Origin: DASSBG01 sp035699085
GTDB taxonomy: Bacteria > Pseudomonadota > Gammaproteobacteria > Xanthomonadales > Rhodanobacteraceae
DNA length: 64,000 nt
Direction: 5' to 3'
Assembly: GCA_035699085.1 (NCBI GenBank)
Contig: DASSBG010000019.1
Span: forward strand, 1 to 64,000
In this document: positions 33,674 to 43,020 of the stretch, in pieces
Position numbering within the stretch: position 1 is the first letter of the stretch
Layout of the letters: each line of letters opens with the position of its first letter
Translations under genes and position numbers: made by a program
Notes under the pieces: generated by a model
Seen by the model: the letters and a program-made list of their open reading frames with translations, nothing else
Database searches by the model: none
What the model was told of the DNA's origin: nothing

Positions 33674-34618
33674 ATGGTCGCGGGCGCGCTCGAGGTGGTG
33701 GCCGGCGTGCTCCAGCGCCGCGACGGGCGGGTTTTGCTCAGCCAGAGGACGGCAGGCCGCGACCAGGCGGGCCGTTGGGAGTTTCCCGGAGGCAAGCGCG
33801 AGCCGGGCGAGGGCGCCACTGCGGCGCTGGCCCGTGAGTTGCGCGAGGAACTCGGGATTGAGGCGCTGGCCTTTGCTCCGCTGATTGCACTGCCCTGGAA
33901 CGTCGGCGCCCGCGCGTTGCGGCTGGAGGTGCTGCGGGTCACGCGCTGGCACGGCGAGCCGGCCGGCTGCGAGGGCCAGGCGCTGCGCTGGCAGGCGCCG
34001 GCGCTGGTCGAACGTTCGACGGTGGTGGACGCCGATCGCGTCGTGCTGGACGCGCTGCGCCTGCCGGCCCACTACCTGATCACGCCGCCGGACGCCGGCG
34101 CCGACCCCGATGCACTGGTCGCGGCCGTCGAACGCGCGCTGGCGCGGGGTCAGTGCCTTTTCCAACTGCGCCTGCCGCAGGCCGACCAGCCGACGCGGCG
34201 CATGCTGGCCTGCCGGCTGGGGTCGTTGTGTGCCGGAGCCGGGGCATCGCTGCTGCTGAACCAGGACCTGGAGCTGGCCCGTGAACTTGACCTCGGCCTG
34301 CACCTGCGTGCCGCGCAGCTGGACGATTTTGCCCAGCGGCCACTGCCACGCGGCCGCTGGCTGGCGGTCTCCTGCCACGACGAAAAGCAGCTGGCGCGCG
34401 CGCAGGCGCTTGGCGCCGATTTCGCGACGCTGTCGCCGGTGCGAGCCACCGCGAGCCACCCGCAGGCCACTCCGCTGGGCTGGGCACGGTTTGCCCGCCG
34501 GGTCTCGCAGGCCGCGCTGCCGGTGTACGCACTCGGCGGCCTCGAGCTCGACGACCTTGAACGCGCGCGTGCGGCCGGTGCGCAAGGTATCGCCGCCATT
34601 CGCGCAGCCTGGCCTTGA
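33674..34618 (+). CDS. MutT-type Nudix hydrolase fused to a thiamine-phosphate synthase-like domain
   Basis: 314 residues. Residues ~1-130 are MutT-like, with a Nudix box GGKREPGEGATAALARELREELGI preceded by RWEFPGG; this domain removes 8-oxo-dGTP. Residues ~140-314 are a ThiE-like TIM barrel: RGQCLFQLRLPQA, ASLLLNQD, LGLHLRAAQL, FATLSPVRATASHP and VYALGGLELDDLERARAAGAQGIAAI. The fusion is known in proteobacteria; the second domain is not shown to make thiamine phosphate. It begins 9 bp after folA, so thyA-folA-mutT link dTMP supply with nucleotide pool cleaning. Confidence 0.9.
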   Translation: MVAGALEVVAGVLQRRDGRVLLSQRTAGRDQAGRWEFPGGKREPGEGATAALARELREELGIEALAFAPLIALPWNVGARALRLEVLRVTRWHGEPAGCEGQALRWQAPALVERSTVVDADRVVLDALRLPAHYLITPPDAGADPDALVAAVERALARGQCLFQLRLPQADQPTRRMLACRLGSLCAGAGASLLLNQDLELARELDLGLHLRAAQLDDFAQRPLPRGRWLAVSCHDEKQLARAQALGADFATLSPVRATASHPQATPLGWARFARRVSQAALPVYALGGLELDDLERARAAGAQGIAAIRAAWP

Positions 34619-34641
34619 GCGGCGGCCGTGCGCGCAGCCCA

Positions 34642-34647
34642 TACAAT
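34642..34647 (+). promoter_or_regulatory. Putative -10 box of rfbD-xanB (leaderless)
   Basis: TACAAT followed by six bases (GGCGCA) and ATG 34654. Same spacing as for gspL, thyA, mazG, corA and the 63534 gene. Confidence 0.5.
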
Positions 34648-34653
34648 GGCGCA

Positions 34654-35589
34654 ATGGAAACGATCCTCCTGCTGGGCGCCAATGGTCAGGTCGGCTTCGA
34701 GCTGCGCCGCACGCTGGCACCGTTGGGCGCGCTGGTGGCAGCCACGCGCAGCGGCGAGATCCTGCCGGGCGCGCCGTGCGAGCGCGCCGACCTCGTTGAC
34801 GCCGCCGCGCTCGCCGCGTTGCTCGAACGGGTGCGGCCGGGCCTTATCGTCAATGCGGCCGCCTACACCGCTGTCGATCGCGCTGAAACCGAGCCGGCAC
34901 TGGCCGCGCGGGTCAATGGCGAGGCCGTCGGCGAAATTGGCCGATGGGCGGCGGCGAACGACGCGGCGGTCCTGCACTATTCCACCGACTACGTGTTTGC
35001 CGGCGATGCCGATCGCGCCTACGCCGAGAACGACACGGTCGCCCCCTTGGGCAGCTACGGGCGCAGCAAACTGGCCGGCGACCAGGCGCTGGCCGCCAGC
35101 GGCGCCGCGCACCTGATCCTGCGTACCGCCTGGGTGTATGCCGCCCGCGGGCACAATTTCCTGCGTTCGATGCTGCGCCTCGCGGCCGAGCGGGACGAGC
35201 TGCGCGTGGTTGCCGACCAGGTCGGCTCGCCCACGCCGGCCGCCCTGATTGCCGAGGTCAGCGCCCAACTGCTGGCGCGCTGGCTGCCGCTGGAGGCGGC
35301 GGAGCGGCACGCGCGCGGCGGCGTGTATCATCTGACCAGCAACGGCCACACCAGTTGGTGCGACTTCGCCCGTGCCATCGTCGCCGGCGCCAGCGCCCGC
35401 GGGTTGCTGGCCCGCACGCCGCCAGTCACCGCGATCAGCAGCGCCGAATACCCCACGCCGGCACGGCGCCCGGCCTGGTCCGTGCTTGATTGCCGGCGGC
35501 TGCAGACGTGCTTCGGCGTACACCTGCCGGACTGGCAGGATGGATTGGCGACAACCTTGACGGACATGCAGGCCAGCTCAGGATGTTGA
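34654..35589 (+). CDS. rfbD: dTDP-4-dehydrorhamnose reductase
   Basis: 311 residues, extended short-chain dehydrogenase. The NAD(P) motif GANGQVG lies at the N-terminus, then IVNAAAYTAVDRAETEP, STDYVFAGDADRAYAE and the catalytic YGRSKLAGDQ with Tyr and Lys. It makes dTDP-L-rhamnose, the last step of the pathway for O-antigen and other glycans. Also known as rmlD. It overlaps xanB by 7 bp; in Xanthomonas the same two genes are neighbours. rfbABC are outside the window. Confidence 0.93.
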   Translation: METILLLGANGQVGFELRRTLAPLGALVAATRSGEILPGAPCERADLVDAAALAALLERVRPGLIVNAAAYTAVDRAETEPALAARVNGEAVGEIGRWAAANDAAVLHYSTDYVFAGDADRAYAENDTVAPLGSYGRSKLAGDQALAASGAAHLILRTAWVYAARGHNFLRSMLRLAAERDELRVVADQVGSPTPAALIAEVSAQLLARWLPLEAAERHARGGVYHLTSNGHTSWCDFARAIVAGASARGLLARTPPVTAISSAEYPTPARRPAWSVLDCRRLQTCFGVHLPDWQDGLATTLTDMQASSGC

Positions 35590-37031
35590 TACCGACGATC
35601 TTGTCCGGCGGCGCCGGCACCCGCCTGTGGCCGGTTTCGCGCAGTGCCTATCCCAAGCCGTTCATCCGGATGGCGGACGGCCAGTCGCTGCTGTACAAGA
35701 CCCTCGACCGCGCCTTGCGCGTCGCCGACGGCGGTCCGGTCATCACCGTCACCGGCCGCGACTACTACTTCCTTACGCGCGACGAATACGCGCGCCACCC
35801 GCAGGCGCGCCTGGACACGCTGCCGTTCCTGCTGGAGCCCGCTGGCCGAAACACTGCGCCGGCCATCCTGCTGGCGGCCCTGCACGTGCGCGAGATGCAT
35901 GGCGACGATGCGACGCTGCTGGTGCTGCCCGCCGATCACCTGGTTGGCGACACCGAGGCGTTCGCCGCCGACGTCGCACACGCCGCGGCGCTGGCTGCCG
36001 ATGGCTGGCTGACCACCTTCGGCATCCGTCCCGACCGCCCGGAGACCGGCTTCGGCTACATCCGCGCTGGTGAACCGCTGGCCGGCGGCGGGCGCCAGGT
36101 CGCTGCGTTTGTCGAGAAGCCCGACGCCGCCACCGCTGCCGGCTATCTCGCCGCCGGTGATTACCTGTGGAACTCGGGCATGTTCTGCCTGCGCGCAGGC
36201 AGCCTGCTGGATGCGGCCACCGAAGCCTGCCCGGAGGTACTGGCCGCCGCCAAGCGCTGCAACGCCACCGCGCGCGGCGACGGCGTGCGCGAGTTCGATC
36301 GGGAGGCCTTCATGGCGCAGCCGGACATCTCCTTCGACTATGCGGTCATGGAGCGCGCCGCGCGAGCCGCGGTGGTGCCGGCCACCTTCGACTGGAACGA
36401 CATCGGTTCGTGGAAGGCCCTCAGCGAGCTTGGCGATGTCGACGCGGTCGACGCGGATGGCAACCGCGTGCAGGGCGCGGCCATCCTGGTCGACAGCCGT
36501 CGCTGCTTCGTGCAGTCGCAGACCCGCGTGGTCGCCGCGGTCGGCGTCGACAACCTCGTGATCGTGGACACCGGCGACGCCGTGCTGGTGGCCGAGCGTG
36601 AGCGTGCCCAGGACGTCAAACGCGTGGTCGAGCAACTCCGCGCCGACAATCACCAGGCCGCCACCTTCCACCAGACCGTGCACCGGCCCTGGGGCAGCTT
36701 CACCGTGCTGGAGGATCGCGACGACTGCAAGGTCAAGCGCCTCACCGTGAAGGCGGGAGGGATTCTGTCGCTGCAGCGCCACCAGCGGCGCAGCGAGCAC
36801 TGGACCGTGGTCGATGGCGCCGCCACCGTGCGCATCGGCGAGGACGAATTCACCCTCGAGCGCAACCAGTCGGCTTACATACCGATGAACACGCTGCACC
36901 GGCTGGAGAACCGCGGCGAAACGGACATCCACCTCATCGAGGTGCAGTGCGGCGACTACTTCGGCGAAGACGACATCGAGCGGCTCGAAGACGTTTACGG
37001 CCGCGTCGAGGCGGCGTTACGCGTGTCCTGA
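35583..37031 (+). CDS. xanB: Mannose-1-phosphate guanylyltransferase / mannose-6-phosphate isomerase
   Basis: 482 residues, bifunctional type II enzyme. The nucleotidyltransferase half has LSGGAGTRLWPVSRSAYPKPF and FVEKPD, and the C-terminal cupin half has RPWGSFTVLEDRDDCKVKRLTVKAGGILSLQRHQRRSEHW with metal ligands QRH and EHW. It converts fructose-6-phosphate to mannose-6-phosphate and mannose-1-phosphate to GDP-mannose, feeding exopolysaccharide and LPS. Also named cpsB/algA in other species. The ATG lies inside the end of rfbD (7-bp overlap). Confidence 0.93.
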   Translation: MLIPTILSGGAGTRLWPVSRSAYPKPFIRMADGQSLLYKTLDRALRVADGGPVITVTGRDYYFLTRDEYARHPQARLDTLPFLLEPAGRNTAPAILLAALHVREMHGDDATLLVLPADHLVGDTEAFAADVAHAAALAADGWLTTFGIRPDRPETGFGYIRAGEPLAGGGRQVAAFVEKPDAATAAGYLAAGDYLWNSGMFCLRAGSLLDAATEACPEVLAAAKRCNATARGDGVREFDREAFMAQPDISFDYAVMERAARAAVVPATFDWNDIGSWKALSELGDVDAVDADGNRVQGAAILVDSRRCFVQSQTRVVAAVGVDNLVIVDTGDAVLVAERERAQDVKRVVEQLRADNHQAATFHQTVHRPWGSFTVLEDRDDCKVKRLTVKAGGILSLQRHQRRSEHWTVVDGAATVRIGEDEFTLERNQSAYIPMNTLHRLENRGETDIHLIEVQCGDYFGEDDIERLEDVYGRVEAALRVS

Positions 37032-37361
37032 TGCCTGGGGCTCGAGACTCGGGACGCGGCCGCGAGTGGTGAGGCGGTTGACGGGGACCGGTACCGGAAA
37101 GGCCCGTCCGGAATCAGATTCGATTGGTGCGCCCACGGGTCGGCAACCGCAGGTCGGGTTGGCGCCGCAGGCGCGTAACCGGCGTGCAGCGGAAACCGTC
37201 GGGTTACGGCCTTCGGCCTGACCCGACCTGCAGGAGCCGCCGCCGCGGCGAGTTGGTTGGCGGGGACCGCGGACCGGAATGGCGGGCCCCCGGCGTGCGC
37301 TTGCGCGGTTGCGGCGGCTGGACTAACGTCAAAGGCTTCCCGCGGGGTTTGGACGACGATC
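37032..37361. other. Intergenic region with an inverted-repeat element
   Basis: No gene supported. The central part (37149-37231) is a hairpin element described separately. The part before the peptidase gene has no clear promoter. Confidence 0.55.
37149..37231. repeat. REP-like hairpin element
   Basis: GCAGGTCGGGT at 37149-37159 and its exact reverse complement ACCCGACCTGC at 37221-37231 enclose a second hairpin: GTCGGGTTACGGCC, TTC, GGCCTGACCCGAC. GTCGGGTTA...TGACCCGAC palindromes between genes are familiar from Xanthomonadales as REP-type sequences. It may end transcription of rfbD-xanB or stabilise its 3' end. Confidence 0.7.
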
Positions 37362-39425
37362 ATGAAAACCATTCTTCTCGTTCTGGCTGTGCTGGCCAGC
37401 GGCAGCGCGATGGCGCAAGAGGCACCGCAGAAGCCGCATCCATTCAACGTCCACGACCTCGTGATGATGGACCGCGTGGGCGCGCCGCATTTGTCGCCGG
37501 ACGGTGGCAGCGTGGCCTTCAGCGTGCGCTCCACCGACTACGAAGCAGACAAGGGCATCAACCGGTTGTGGACGGTGGCGACCGGCGGCGGCCAGCCGCG
37601 TGCGCTCACGGCGGCGTCGCTGAACGCCCACGATCCAGCCTGGTCGGCCGATGGCAAGTGGGTGTATTTCCTCGCCGCGCATGACGGCCGCACCCAGCTG
37701 TGGCGCGTTGCGGCCAACGGCGGACAACCGCAGCAACTCACCTCCCTGCCTCTCGCCATCAACAGCTACCGATTGTCGCCGGACGGCAAGCACATCGCGC
37801 TGTCAATCGACGTGTTCACCGATTGCGACGACCTCGCCTGCACGCGCAAGCGGCTGGATGAGCGCAAGGCCGATCCGGCCACCGGGCATCTCTACCACCG
37901 GATGTTCATCCGCCACTGGGACACCTGGAGCGATGGCCGCCGTTCGCAGCTGTTCGCGGCGGAACTCGGCGGCGACGGCAAGCCCGGCGACTTGCGCTGG
38001 CTGAGTCGCGGCCTGGACGGCGACATTCCCTCCAAGCCGTTTGGCGACAACAGCGAGTACGCCTTCTCGCCGGATGGCCGGACGCTGTACTTCGACACGC
38101 GAATCGCCGGCACCACCGAGCCGTGGTCGACCAACTTCGACATCTACGCGGTGCCGGTGGATGGCTCGTCCAGGCCGCGCAACCTCACCGCGGCCAACGA
38201 CGCATGGGACGGCTGGCCGCTGCCCGCGAAGGACGGCAAGACGCTGTTTTACCTGGCGCAGAAGACGCCGGGCTTCGAGTCCGATCGCTTCGCCATCAAG
38301 GCGCTGAACCTTGCCAGCGGAAAACGCCACGAAGTCGACCCCCACTGGAACCGCAGCGCCGGCCCGCTGCAGCTCGCGGCCGACGGCAAGACGCTCTACA
38401 CCAGCGCCGACGACCACGCCAACCACGCGCTGTTCGCGGTCGACATCGGCAGCGGCAAGGCCACCCGCATCGTCGGCGACGGCACGGTCAAGGGGTTCGA
38501 CGTGGGCGACAAGGTGCTGGTCGTGGCGCGGCAGGACTTCAAGCACCCGACCGACCTCTACACGGTGCAGACGGGCGGCGAAAACTTCGACCAGCTGACG
38601 CATTTCAATGCTGATCGACTGGCCCGGATCGAATTCGGCGACTGGCAGTTCTACAGCTTCACCGGCTGGAACGGGGACACCGTGCAGGGCTACGTGATGA
38701 AGCCGGTCGGGTACAAGCCAGGCCACAGCTACCCGGTCGCTTTCCTGGTCCACGGCGGGCCGCAGGGAGCCTGGAACGTCGACTTCCACTACCGCTGGAA
38801 TCCCGAAACCTACGCCGGCCAGGGATTCGCGGTGGTCGCGATCAATTTCCACGGCTCCACCGGCTACGGCCAGGCCTTCACAGACGCGATATCGCAGCAC
38901 TGGGGTGATCGCCCGCTTGAGGATCTGCAGAAGGGTTGGGCTGCCGCGCTCAAGCAGTTCCCGTTCCTGGACGGCGACCGTGCCTGCGCGCTCGGCGCCA
39001 GCTACGGCGGTTACATGGTCTACTGGATGGCCGGCGTCTGGAACTCGCCCTGGAAATGCTTCGTCGATCACGACGGCGTCTTCAACACGCGCATGATGTA
39101 CTACTCGACCGAGGAGCTGTGGTTCGAAGAGCACGAGAACGGTGGCCCCGAGTACACGCATCCGGCCGGTTACTCCAGGTACAATCCGATTGACCACGTG
39201 AAGGACTGGCGGGTGCCGATGCTGGTGGTGCACAGCGGCCATGATTTCAGGATTCCGCTGGCCCAGGGGATCGGCGCCTTCACCGCGCTGCAGCGGCAGG
39301 GTATCCCGAGCGAATTCCTCACTTTTCCCGACGAGAGCCACTGGGTCTCCAGCCCGCACGACAGCGTGCAGTGGCACGACACCGTCAACGCTTGGCTGAA
39401 GCGCTGGATCGGGAGCAAGCAGTGA
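37362..39425 (+). CDS. S9 family prolyl oligopeptidase-type peptidase, secreted
   Basis: 687 residues. Signal peptide MKTILLVLAVLASGSAMA, cut before QEAPQ. The N-terminal propeller has repeated LSPDGG, WSADGKWVYF, LSPDGKHIA and FSPDGRTLYFDT blades; the C-terminal alpha/beta hydrolase has Ser547 in GASYGGYMV, Asp628 in HSGHDFRIP and His660 in ESHWV. It is a dipeptidyl aminopeptidase/acylaminoacyl-peptidase type enzyme likely to digest peptides in the periplasm, consistent with the POT importer nearby. Its stop is followed at once by a truncated surface-protein frame. Confidence 0.93.
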   Translation: MKTILLVLAVLASGSAMAQEAPQKPHPFNVHDLVMMDRVGAPHLSPDGGSVAFSVRSTDYEADKGINRLWTVATGGGQPRALTAASLNAHDPAWSADGKWVYFLAAHDGRTQLWRVAANGGQPQQLTSLPLAINSYRLSPDGKHIALSIDVFTDCDDLACTRKRLDERKADPATGHLYHRMFIRHWDTWSDGRRSQLFAAELGGDGKPGDLRWLSRGLDGDIPSKPFGDNSEYAFSPDGRTLYFDTRIAGTTEPWSTNFDIYAVPVDGSSRPRNLTAANDAWDGWPLPAKDGKTLFYLAQKTPGFESDRFAIKALNLASGKRHEVDPHWNRSAGPLQLAADGKTLYTSADDHANHALFAVDIGSGKATRIVGDGTVKGFDVGDKVLVVARQDFKHPTDLYTVQTGGENFDQLTHFNADRLARIEFGDWQFYSFTGWNGDTVQGYVMKPVGYKPGHSYPVAFLVHGGPQGAWNVDFHYRWNPETYAGQGFAVVAINFHGSTGYGQAFTDAISQHWGDRPLEDLQKGWAAALKQFPFLDGDRACALGASYGGYMVYWMAGVWNSPWKCFVDHDGVFNTRMMYYSTEELWFEEHENGGPEYTHPAGYSRYNPIDHVKDWRVPMLVVHSGHDFRIPLAQGIGAFTALQRQGIPSEFLTFPDESHWVSSPHDSVQWHDTVNAWLKRWIGSKQ

Positions 39426-39452
39426 GACCTTGACCGGGCCGCGGGCGCTCGA

Positions 39453-40691
39453 GTGGCTGGCGGTGGCATTGAGCTGACCTCGTCGACCGATCGCAGCATC
39501 ACCCTGGTCAACAGCACAATCAGCGGCAATGTCAGCGTAAGCGGCGGCGGCAGCGTGTCGGCGGCCGCGGCGCCAGTCCCCGCCTCAGGCGCCATCACCG
39601 ACTGCGCCAGCGGCAGCGGCACCTGCAGCGCGTGGTATGCAACCGAGCCCACGGCTTCGGCGGTCCCGTTGCAGGCCAGTTTCGGTTCCATGACAGCCTT
39701 CATGGGTTGGGGCGGCGACTGCGCCGGCAGCACCGGCGCCGCGGCCACGGTCAGCGTCGACCAGGCGACGATCTGCAGCGCCACGTTTGCCGCCATGACC
39801 ATGAGCGCCTCGGCCGGCCCGGCCAGTTACGGCGCACCGGTCACGCTGTCGGCCACCGTCACCGGCAACACGCCCAGCGGCAGCGTGACCTTCAGCGAAG
39901 GTGGCACGACGCTGTGCAGCGCAAGCCTCGACGCCAGCGGCACAGCCAGCTGCAGCGCCGGCGGGCTGGCGGTCGGCAGCCACTCGATCTCCGCCAGCTA
40001 CCCCGGCGACGCACTCAATGGCAGCGAAAATGCGCGCCTGACCATGCAGGTCGAACCGGGCGTGCAGTCCATCAGCAACTTCGTGGCCTCGCCGCCCAAC
40101 CCGGTGTTCAGCGTCGGCGGCACCTTCGGCCTGTCGGCTACCGGTGGCGGCTCGGGCAACCCGGTCACCTTCAGTTCCAACACCACCAGCGTCTGCACGG
40201 TCAGTGGCTCGATCGTGACCATGCTGACGGCGGCTGACTGCATCCTGGTCGCCCACCAGGCCGGTAACGCCAACTGGGCCGCCGCTCCCGACGTCATGCT
40301 GACCGTGACCCTGGCCGCTGCCGCGCAGACCATCAGTTTCGCGGCGCCGCCGGATACGCCGTTGAGCGACGGTTCGCTCAGCGTCGACCCGACGGCCAGC
40401 AGCGGCTTGCCGGTGACGTTGGTGTCGATGACGCCGGTCGTATGCGGCGTGGCCGGCACCGGCCCCTTCACCGTGAGCATGATGGAGGCCGGCACCTGCA
40501 CGCTCACCGCCAGCCAGGCCGGCGATGCCAGTTACACGGCGGCAACACCGGTGACGGTGAGTTTTCAGGTGACGCAGGCGCTGGCGCCCCCGGTGCCGGT
40601 GCCGACCCTGGGGCGCCGCGCGCTGCTCGCCCTCAGCCTGTTGCTCGGCCTGCTTGGTGCCAGTGTGCGCGGGCGTCGACGGCGCACCTGA
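39453..40691 (+). CDS. Ig-like repeat surface protein with IPTL-type tail, N-terminally truncated
   Basis: 412 residues from a GTG; the frame is open from the peptidase stop at 39425. It has no signal peptide. The first ~30 residues (GGIELTSSTDRSITLVNSTISGN) look like the end of a beta-helix repeat domain, as in the next gene. Then come bacterial Ig-like domains (SASAGPASYGAPVTLSATV...GSHSISASYPGD; two units with PVTFSSNTTSVCTVSGS and AGTCTLTASQAGDASY), and a sorting tail PVPTLGRRALLALSLLLGLLG plus Arg cluster. The missing start suggests a deletion that joined it to the peptidase gene. Whether it is expressed is doubtful. Confidence 0.7.
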   Translation: MAGGGIELTSSTDRSITLVNSTISGNVSVSGGGSVSAAAAPVPASGAITDCASGSGTCSAWYATEPTASAVPLQASFGSMTAFMGWGGDCAGSTGAAATVSVDQATICSATFAAMTMSASAGPASYGAPVTLSATVTGNTPSGSVTFSEGGTTLCSASLDASGTASCSAGGLAVGSHSISASYPGDALNGSENARLTMQVEPGVQSISNFVASPPNPVFSVGGTFGLSATGGGSGNPVTFSSNTTSVCTVSGSIVTMLTAADCILVAHQAGNANWAAAPDVMLTVTLAAAAQTISFAAPPDTPLSDGSLSVDPTASSGLPVTLVSMTPVVCGVAGTGPFTVSMMEAGTCTLTASQAGDASYTAATPVTVSFQVTQALAPPVPVPTLGRRALLALSLLLGLLGASVRGRRRRT

Positions 40692-40891
40692 TCGGACAGC
40701 GCCGGACACGCTGCGGAGGCGTTGATCCCGCCGCTGCACTGCACTCGCGCTTGCACTTGGATTGGCGCGGGGCTGCTGCCGCGTCATTGCCTGCAGTTGC
40801 GCTCCTGGCGGCGGCGGGCAAGCCGACCTGCCTGGTGCCGTTCGAGCCCCTGACACAGAGAAGTACGACGATCGCGTCCGACCTCAGTCTG

Positions 40892-40920
40892 TTGCAACCG
40901 CAAAAGCCCGGCGCTATGCT
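40892..40920 (+). promoter_or_regulatory. Promoter of the beta-helix surface protein gene
   Basis: TTGCAA (40892-40897), a 17-base spacer, and TATGCT (40915-40920). Transcription should start near 40927, giving a leader of ~36 bases that contains the ribosome site AGGGGGAG before ATG 40963. Confidence 0.6.
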
Positions 40921-40962
40921 CGGGTTGTTGCCGCTGTGGCGGCCTGTCCGAGGGGGAGTTCA

Positions 40963-42831
40963 ATGAACAGCCATTCCATGCGCCGTGCGCATCGTCCGCT
41001 CGCGATGGCCGTGGCCGTCGCGCTTGGCATCGGCAGCGCCCATGCCGCCAACATCACGGTCCTCGACATTGGCGACACCGGCAGCGCATCCACCTGCACA
41101 TTGCGCCAGGCCATCGAGTCGGCCAACAATGACGATGCCACCGGCAGCACGTGCGCAGCCGGTGCCGGCGCTGACGTCATCGGGTTTGACGGCACGCTTG
41201 CCAGTTCCACCATCACCCTCGCCAATGGCGAGCTCTCGGTGGCGGACGGTACGACGCTCACCATCAACGGCAGCGGCCAGACCATCGACGCCAACGGTAC
41301 CTCGCGCGTGCTTCATGTCGGTCGATACGCCAGCCTCACCGCCAGCAGCCTGACGGTTACGGGCGGCAGGTCTCCAGACAGCGGCGGCGCCATCTATGCC
41401 GAGGCCTACGCCAACCTGTCGCTTTCGGACCTCGTCGTATCGAACAGCAGCAGCGGCGACCAGGGGGGAGGCATCTACCTGGACATCCATGGCTCGCTGA
41501 CCCTGTTGAACAGTACCGTCGACGGCAATAGTTGTGCGAGCTGGGGCGGCGGGCTGGCGCTGGAGGGTTACACCGACACCAGCCTGACCGGTTCGACCAT
41601 CACGAACAATATCGGCGCCGAGGACGCTGGTGGCGTCTATGTGGCCGAGTACTCGCAGCTGACAGCGGCGTCCATCGTAGTGACGGGCAACTCGACCGAC
41701 GGACAAGGCGCGGGACTGCAGTTTTTCGACAGCCAGGCGAGCATCGCGACCTCTGCCATCACCGGCAATGAGGCGGGCGGCTACGGCGGTGGCCTGTATG
41801 CCGACGACACAACCGTGATCGTCAGCGACAGCACCATTTCCGGCAACACCGCGTACAGCGGCGCCGGCGCCTACCTGACCGGTGCGACGTCGACCGTCAG
41901 CGACAGCACGATTTCCGGAAACATCGGATTTGCAAACGCCGGCGGCATCTATGCGTCCGATACCGACCTCACCGTAACCGGGTCGTCATTGAACAACAAC
42001 CTGCTGTCGACTTACGAAAACTACGGTGGTGGGGCCTTGTACGGCAGCAGCAGCAGCGTCAGCATCCGCGACACGACCGTGGCCGACAACACCGTGACTG
42101 GCGACACCTCCGGTTATTTCGCCGGCGGCCTGTACTTCTGGGACAGCACAGCGACGCTCGTCAACGTCACCATTGCCGGCAATCATGCCAGTGGCGATGA
42201 CCAGATCGCGGGCGGTGCCATCCAGAGCCAGGACGACCTGGCTTCCGGCGAGTTCCTGCGCCTGATCAATGTAACGGTCAGCGGCAACACCGCCGAGGCG
42301 ACCGCGGCGGCGGCCGAGGACGCCGCCGGTGGCATCCTCGTCGGGCCCTACGCGACTGGTTTGGTGGAACTGCAAAATTCCGTCGTCTCGCGGAATGTGG
42401 GCACGATCACCAACGACATCGGCATCGCAAACGACGGCGGCGTTGTCACGGCGTACCACAGTCTGTTGGGTACGGCGCTCGCCACAACTCAAACCGGCAA
42501 CGGCAACCTCTTCAGTGACGCGCCGGGGCTTGGCGGGCTGGCTGAGAACGGTGGCCCGACGCTGACCATGGCATTGCTGAGTGGCAGCCCGGCGCTCGAC
42601 GCGGGCGACAACGCGCTGGTGCCTGGCGGCGTTACCACCGACCAGCGCGGTGCCGGCTACGTGCGCATCTTCAACGGTACGGTCGACATCGGTGCGTTCG
42701 AGGTGCAGGCCGCTGCGCCGCCACCGGCAAGCACCAGCGTGCCAGTGCCTGTTCGCTCGCCGTGGGCGTTGGGCCTGCTGGCCGTGCTGCTGGGCTTCGC
42801 GGGACTGCGCCGCCGTCGACGACGCACCTGA
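40963..42831 (+). CDS. Right-handed beta-helix surface protein with choice-of-anchor Q domain and IPTL-type tail
   Basis: 622 residues. Signal peptide MNSHSMRRAHRPLAMAVAVALGIGSAHA, then CTLRQAIESANND, a CSLREA-type start common in this class. The body is a series of ~25-residue coils such as VSDSTISGNTAYSGAGAYL, rich in Gly, Ser and Thr, as in parallel beta-helices. LSGSPALDAGDNA and TDQRG...VDIGAFEVQ form the choice-of-anchor Q end. The tail PVPVRSPWALGLLAVLLGFAGL plus Arg cluster is an IPTL-CTERM-like sorting signal. Probably an exported, surface or matrix protein; its ligand is unknown. AGGGGGAG precedes the ATG. Confidence 0.85.
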   Translation: MNSHSMRRAHRPLAMAVAVALGIGSAHAANITVLDIGDTGSASTCTLRQAIESANNDDATGSTCAAGAGADVIGFDGTLASSTITLANGELSVADGTTLTINGSGQTIDANGTSRVLHVGRYASLTASSLTVTGGRSPDSGGAIYAEAYANLSLSDLVVSNSSSGDQGGGIYLDIHGSLTLLNSTVDGNSCASWGGGLALEGYTDTSLTGSTITNNIGAEDAGGVYVAEYSQLTAASIVVTGNSTDGQGAGLQFFDSQASIATSAITGNEAGGYGGGLYADDTTVIVSDSTISGNTAYSGAGAYLTGATSTVSDSTISGNIGFANAGGIYASDTDLTVTGSSLNNNLLSTYENYGGGALYGSSSSVSIRDTTVADNTVTGDTSGYFAGGLYFWDSTATLVNVTIAGNHASGDDQIAGGAIQSQDDLASGEFLRLINVTVSGNTAEATAAAAEDAAGGILVGPYATGLVELQNSVVSRNVGTITNDIGIANDGGVVTAYHSLLGTALATTQTGNGNLFSDAPGLGGLAENGGPTLTMALLSGSPALDAGDNALVPGGVTTDQRGAGYVRIFNGTVDIGAFEVQAAAPPPASTSVPVPVRSPWALGLLAVLLGFAGLRRRRRRT

Positions 42832-43020
42832 TTGCCCGGCGACCCGCTGGCCGCAGGGCCACGCCGGTGCACGTGCGGGTGCCGCGGGCGGTGCGGGAAT
42901 GGCCGGGCTTGCGCGCCTGCCGTCACCTCATCGGCTGTTCCGGTCCCTGGTCGCCGTAACTCGGTTCCGGGTCCCGGTTCTCTGCCCACATCCGCTTCCT
43001 GGGCCCCGGCGCCGCAGCTG

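Noticed and set aside
33674..34618. Thiamine riboswitch or thiamine biosynthesis operon near the ThiE-like domain
   Set aside because: The gene follows folA by 9 bp with no leader, no other thi gene is near, and the domain is fused to MutT.
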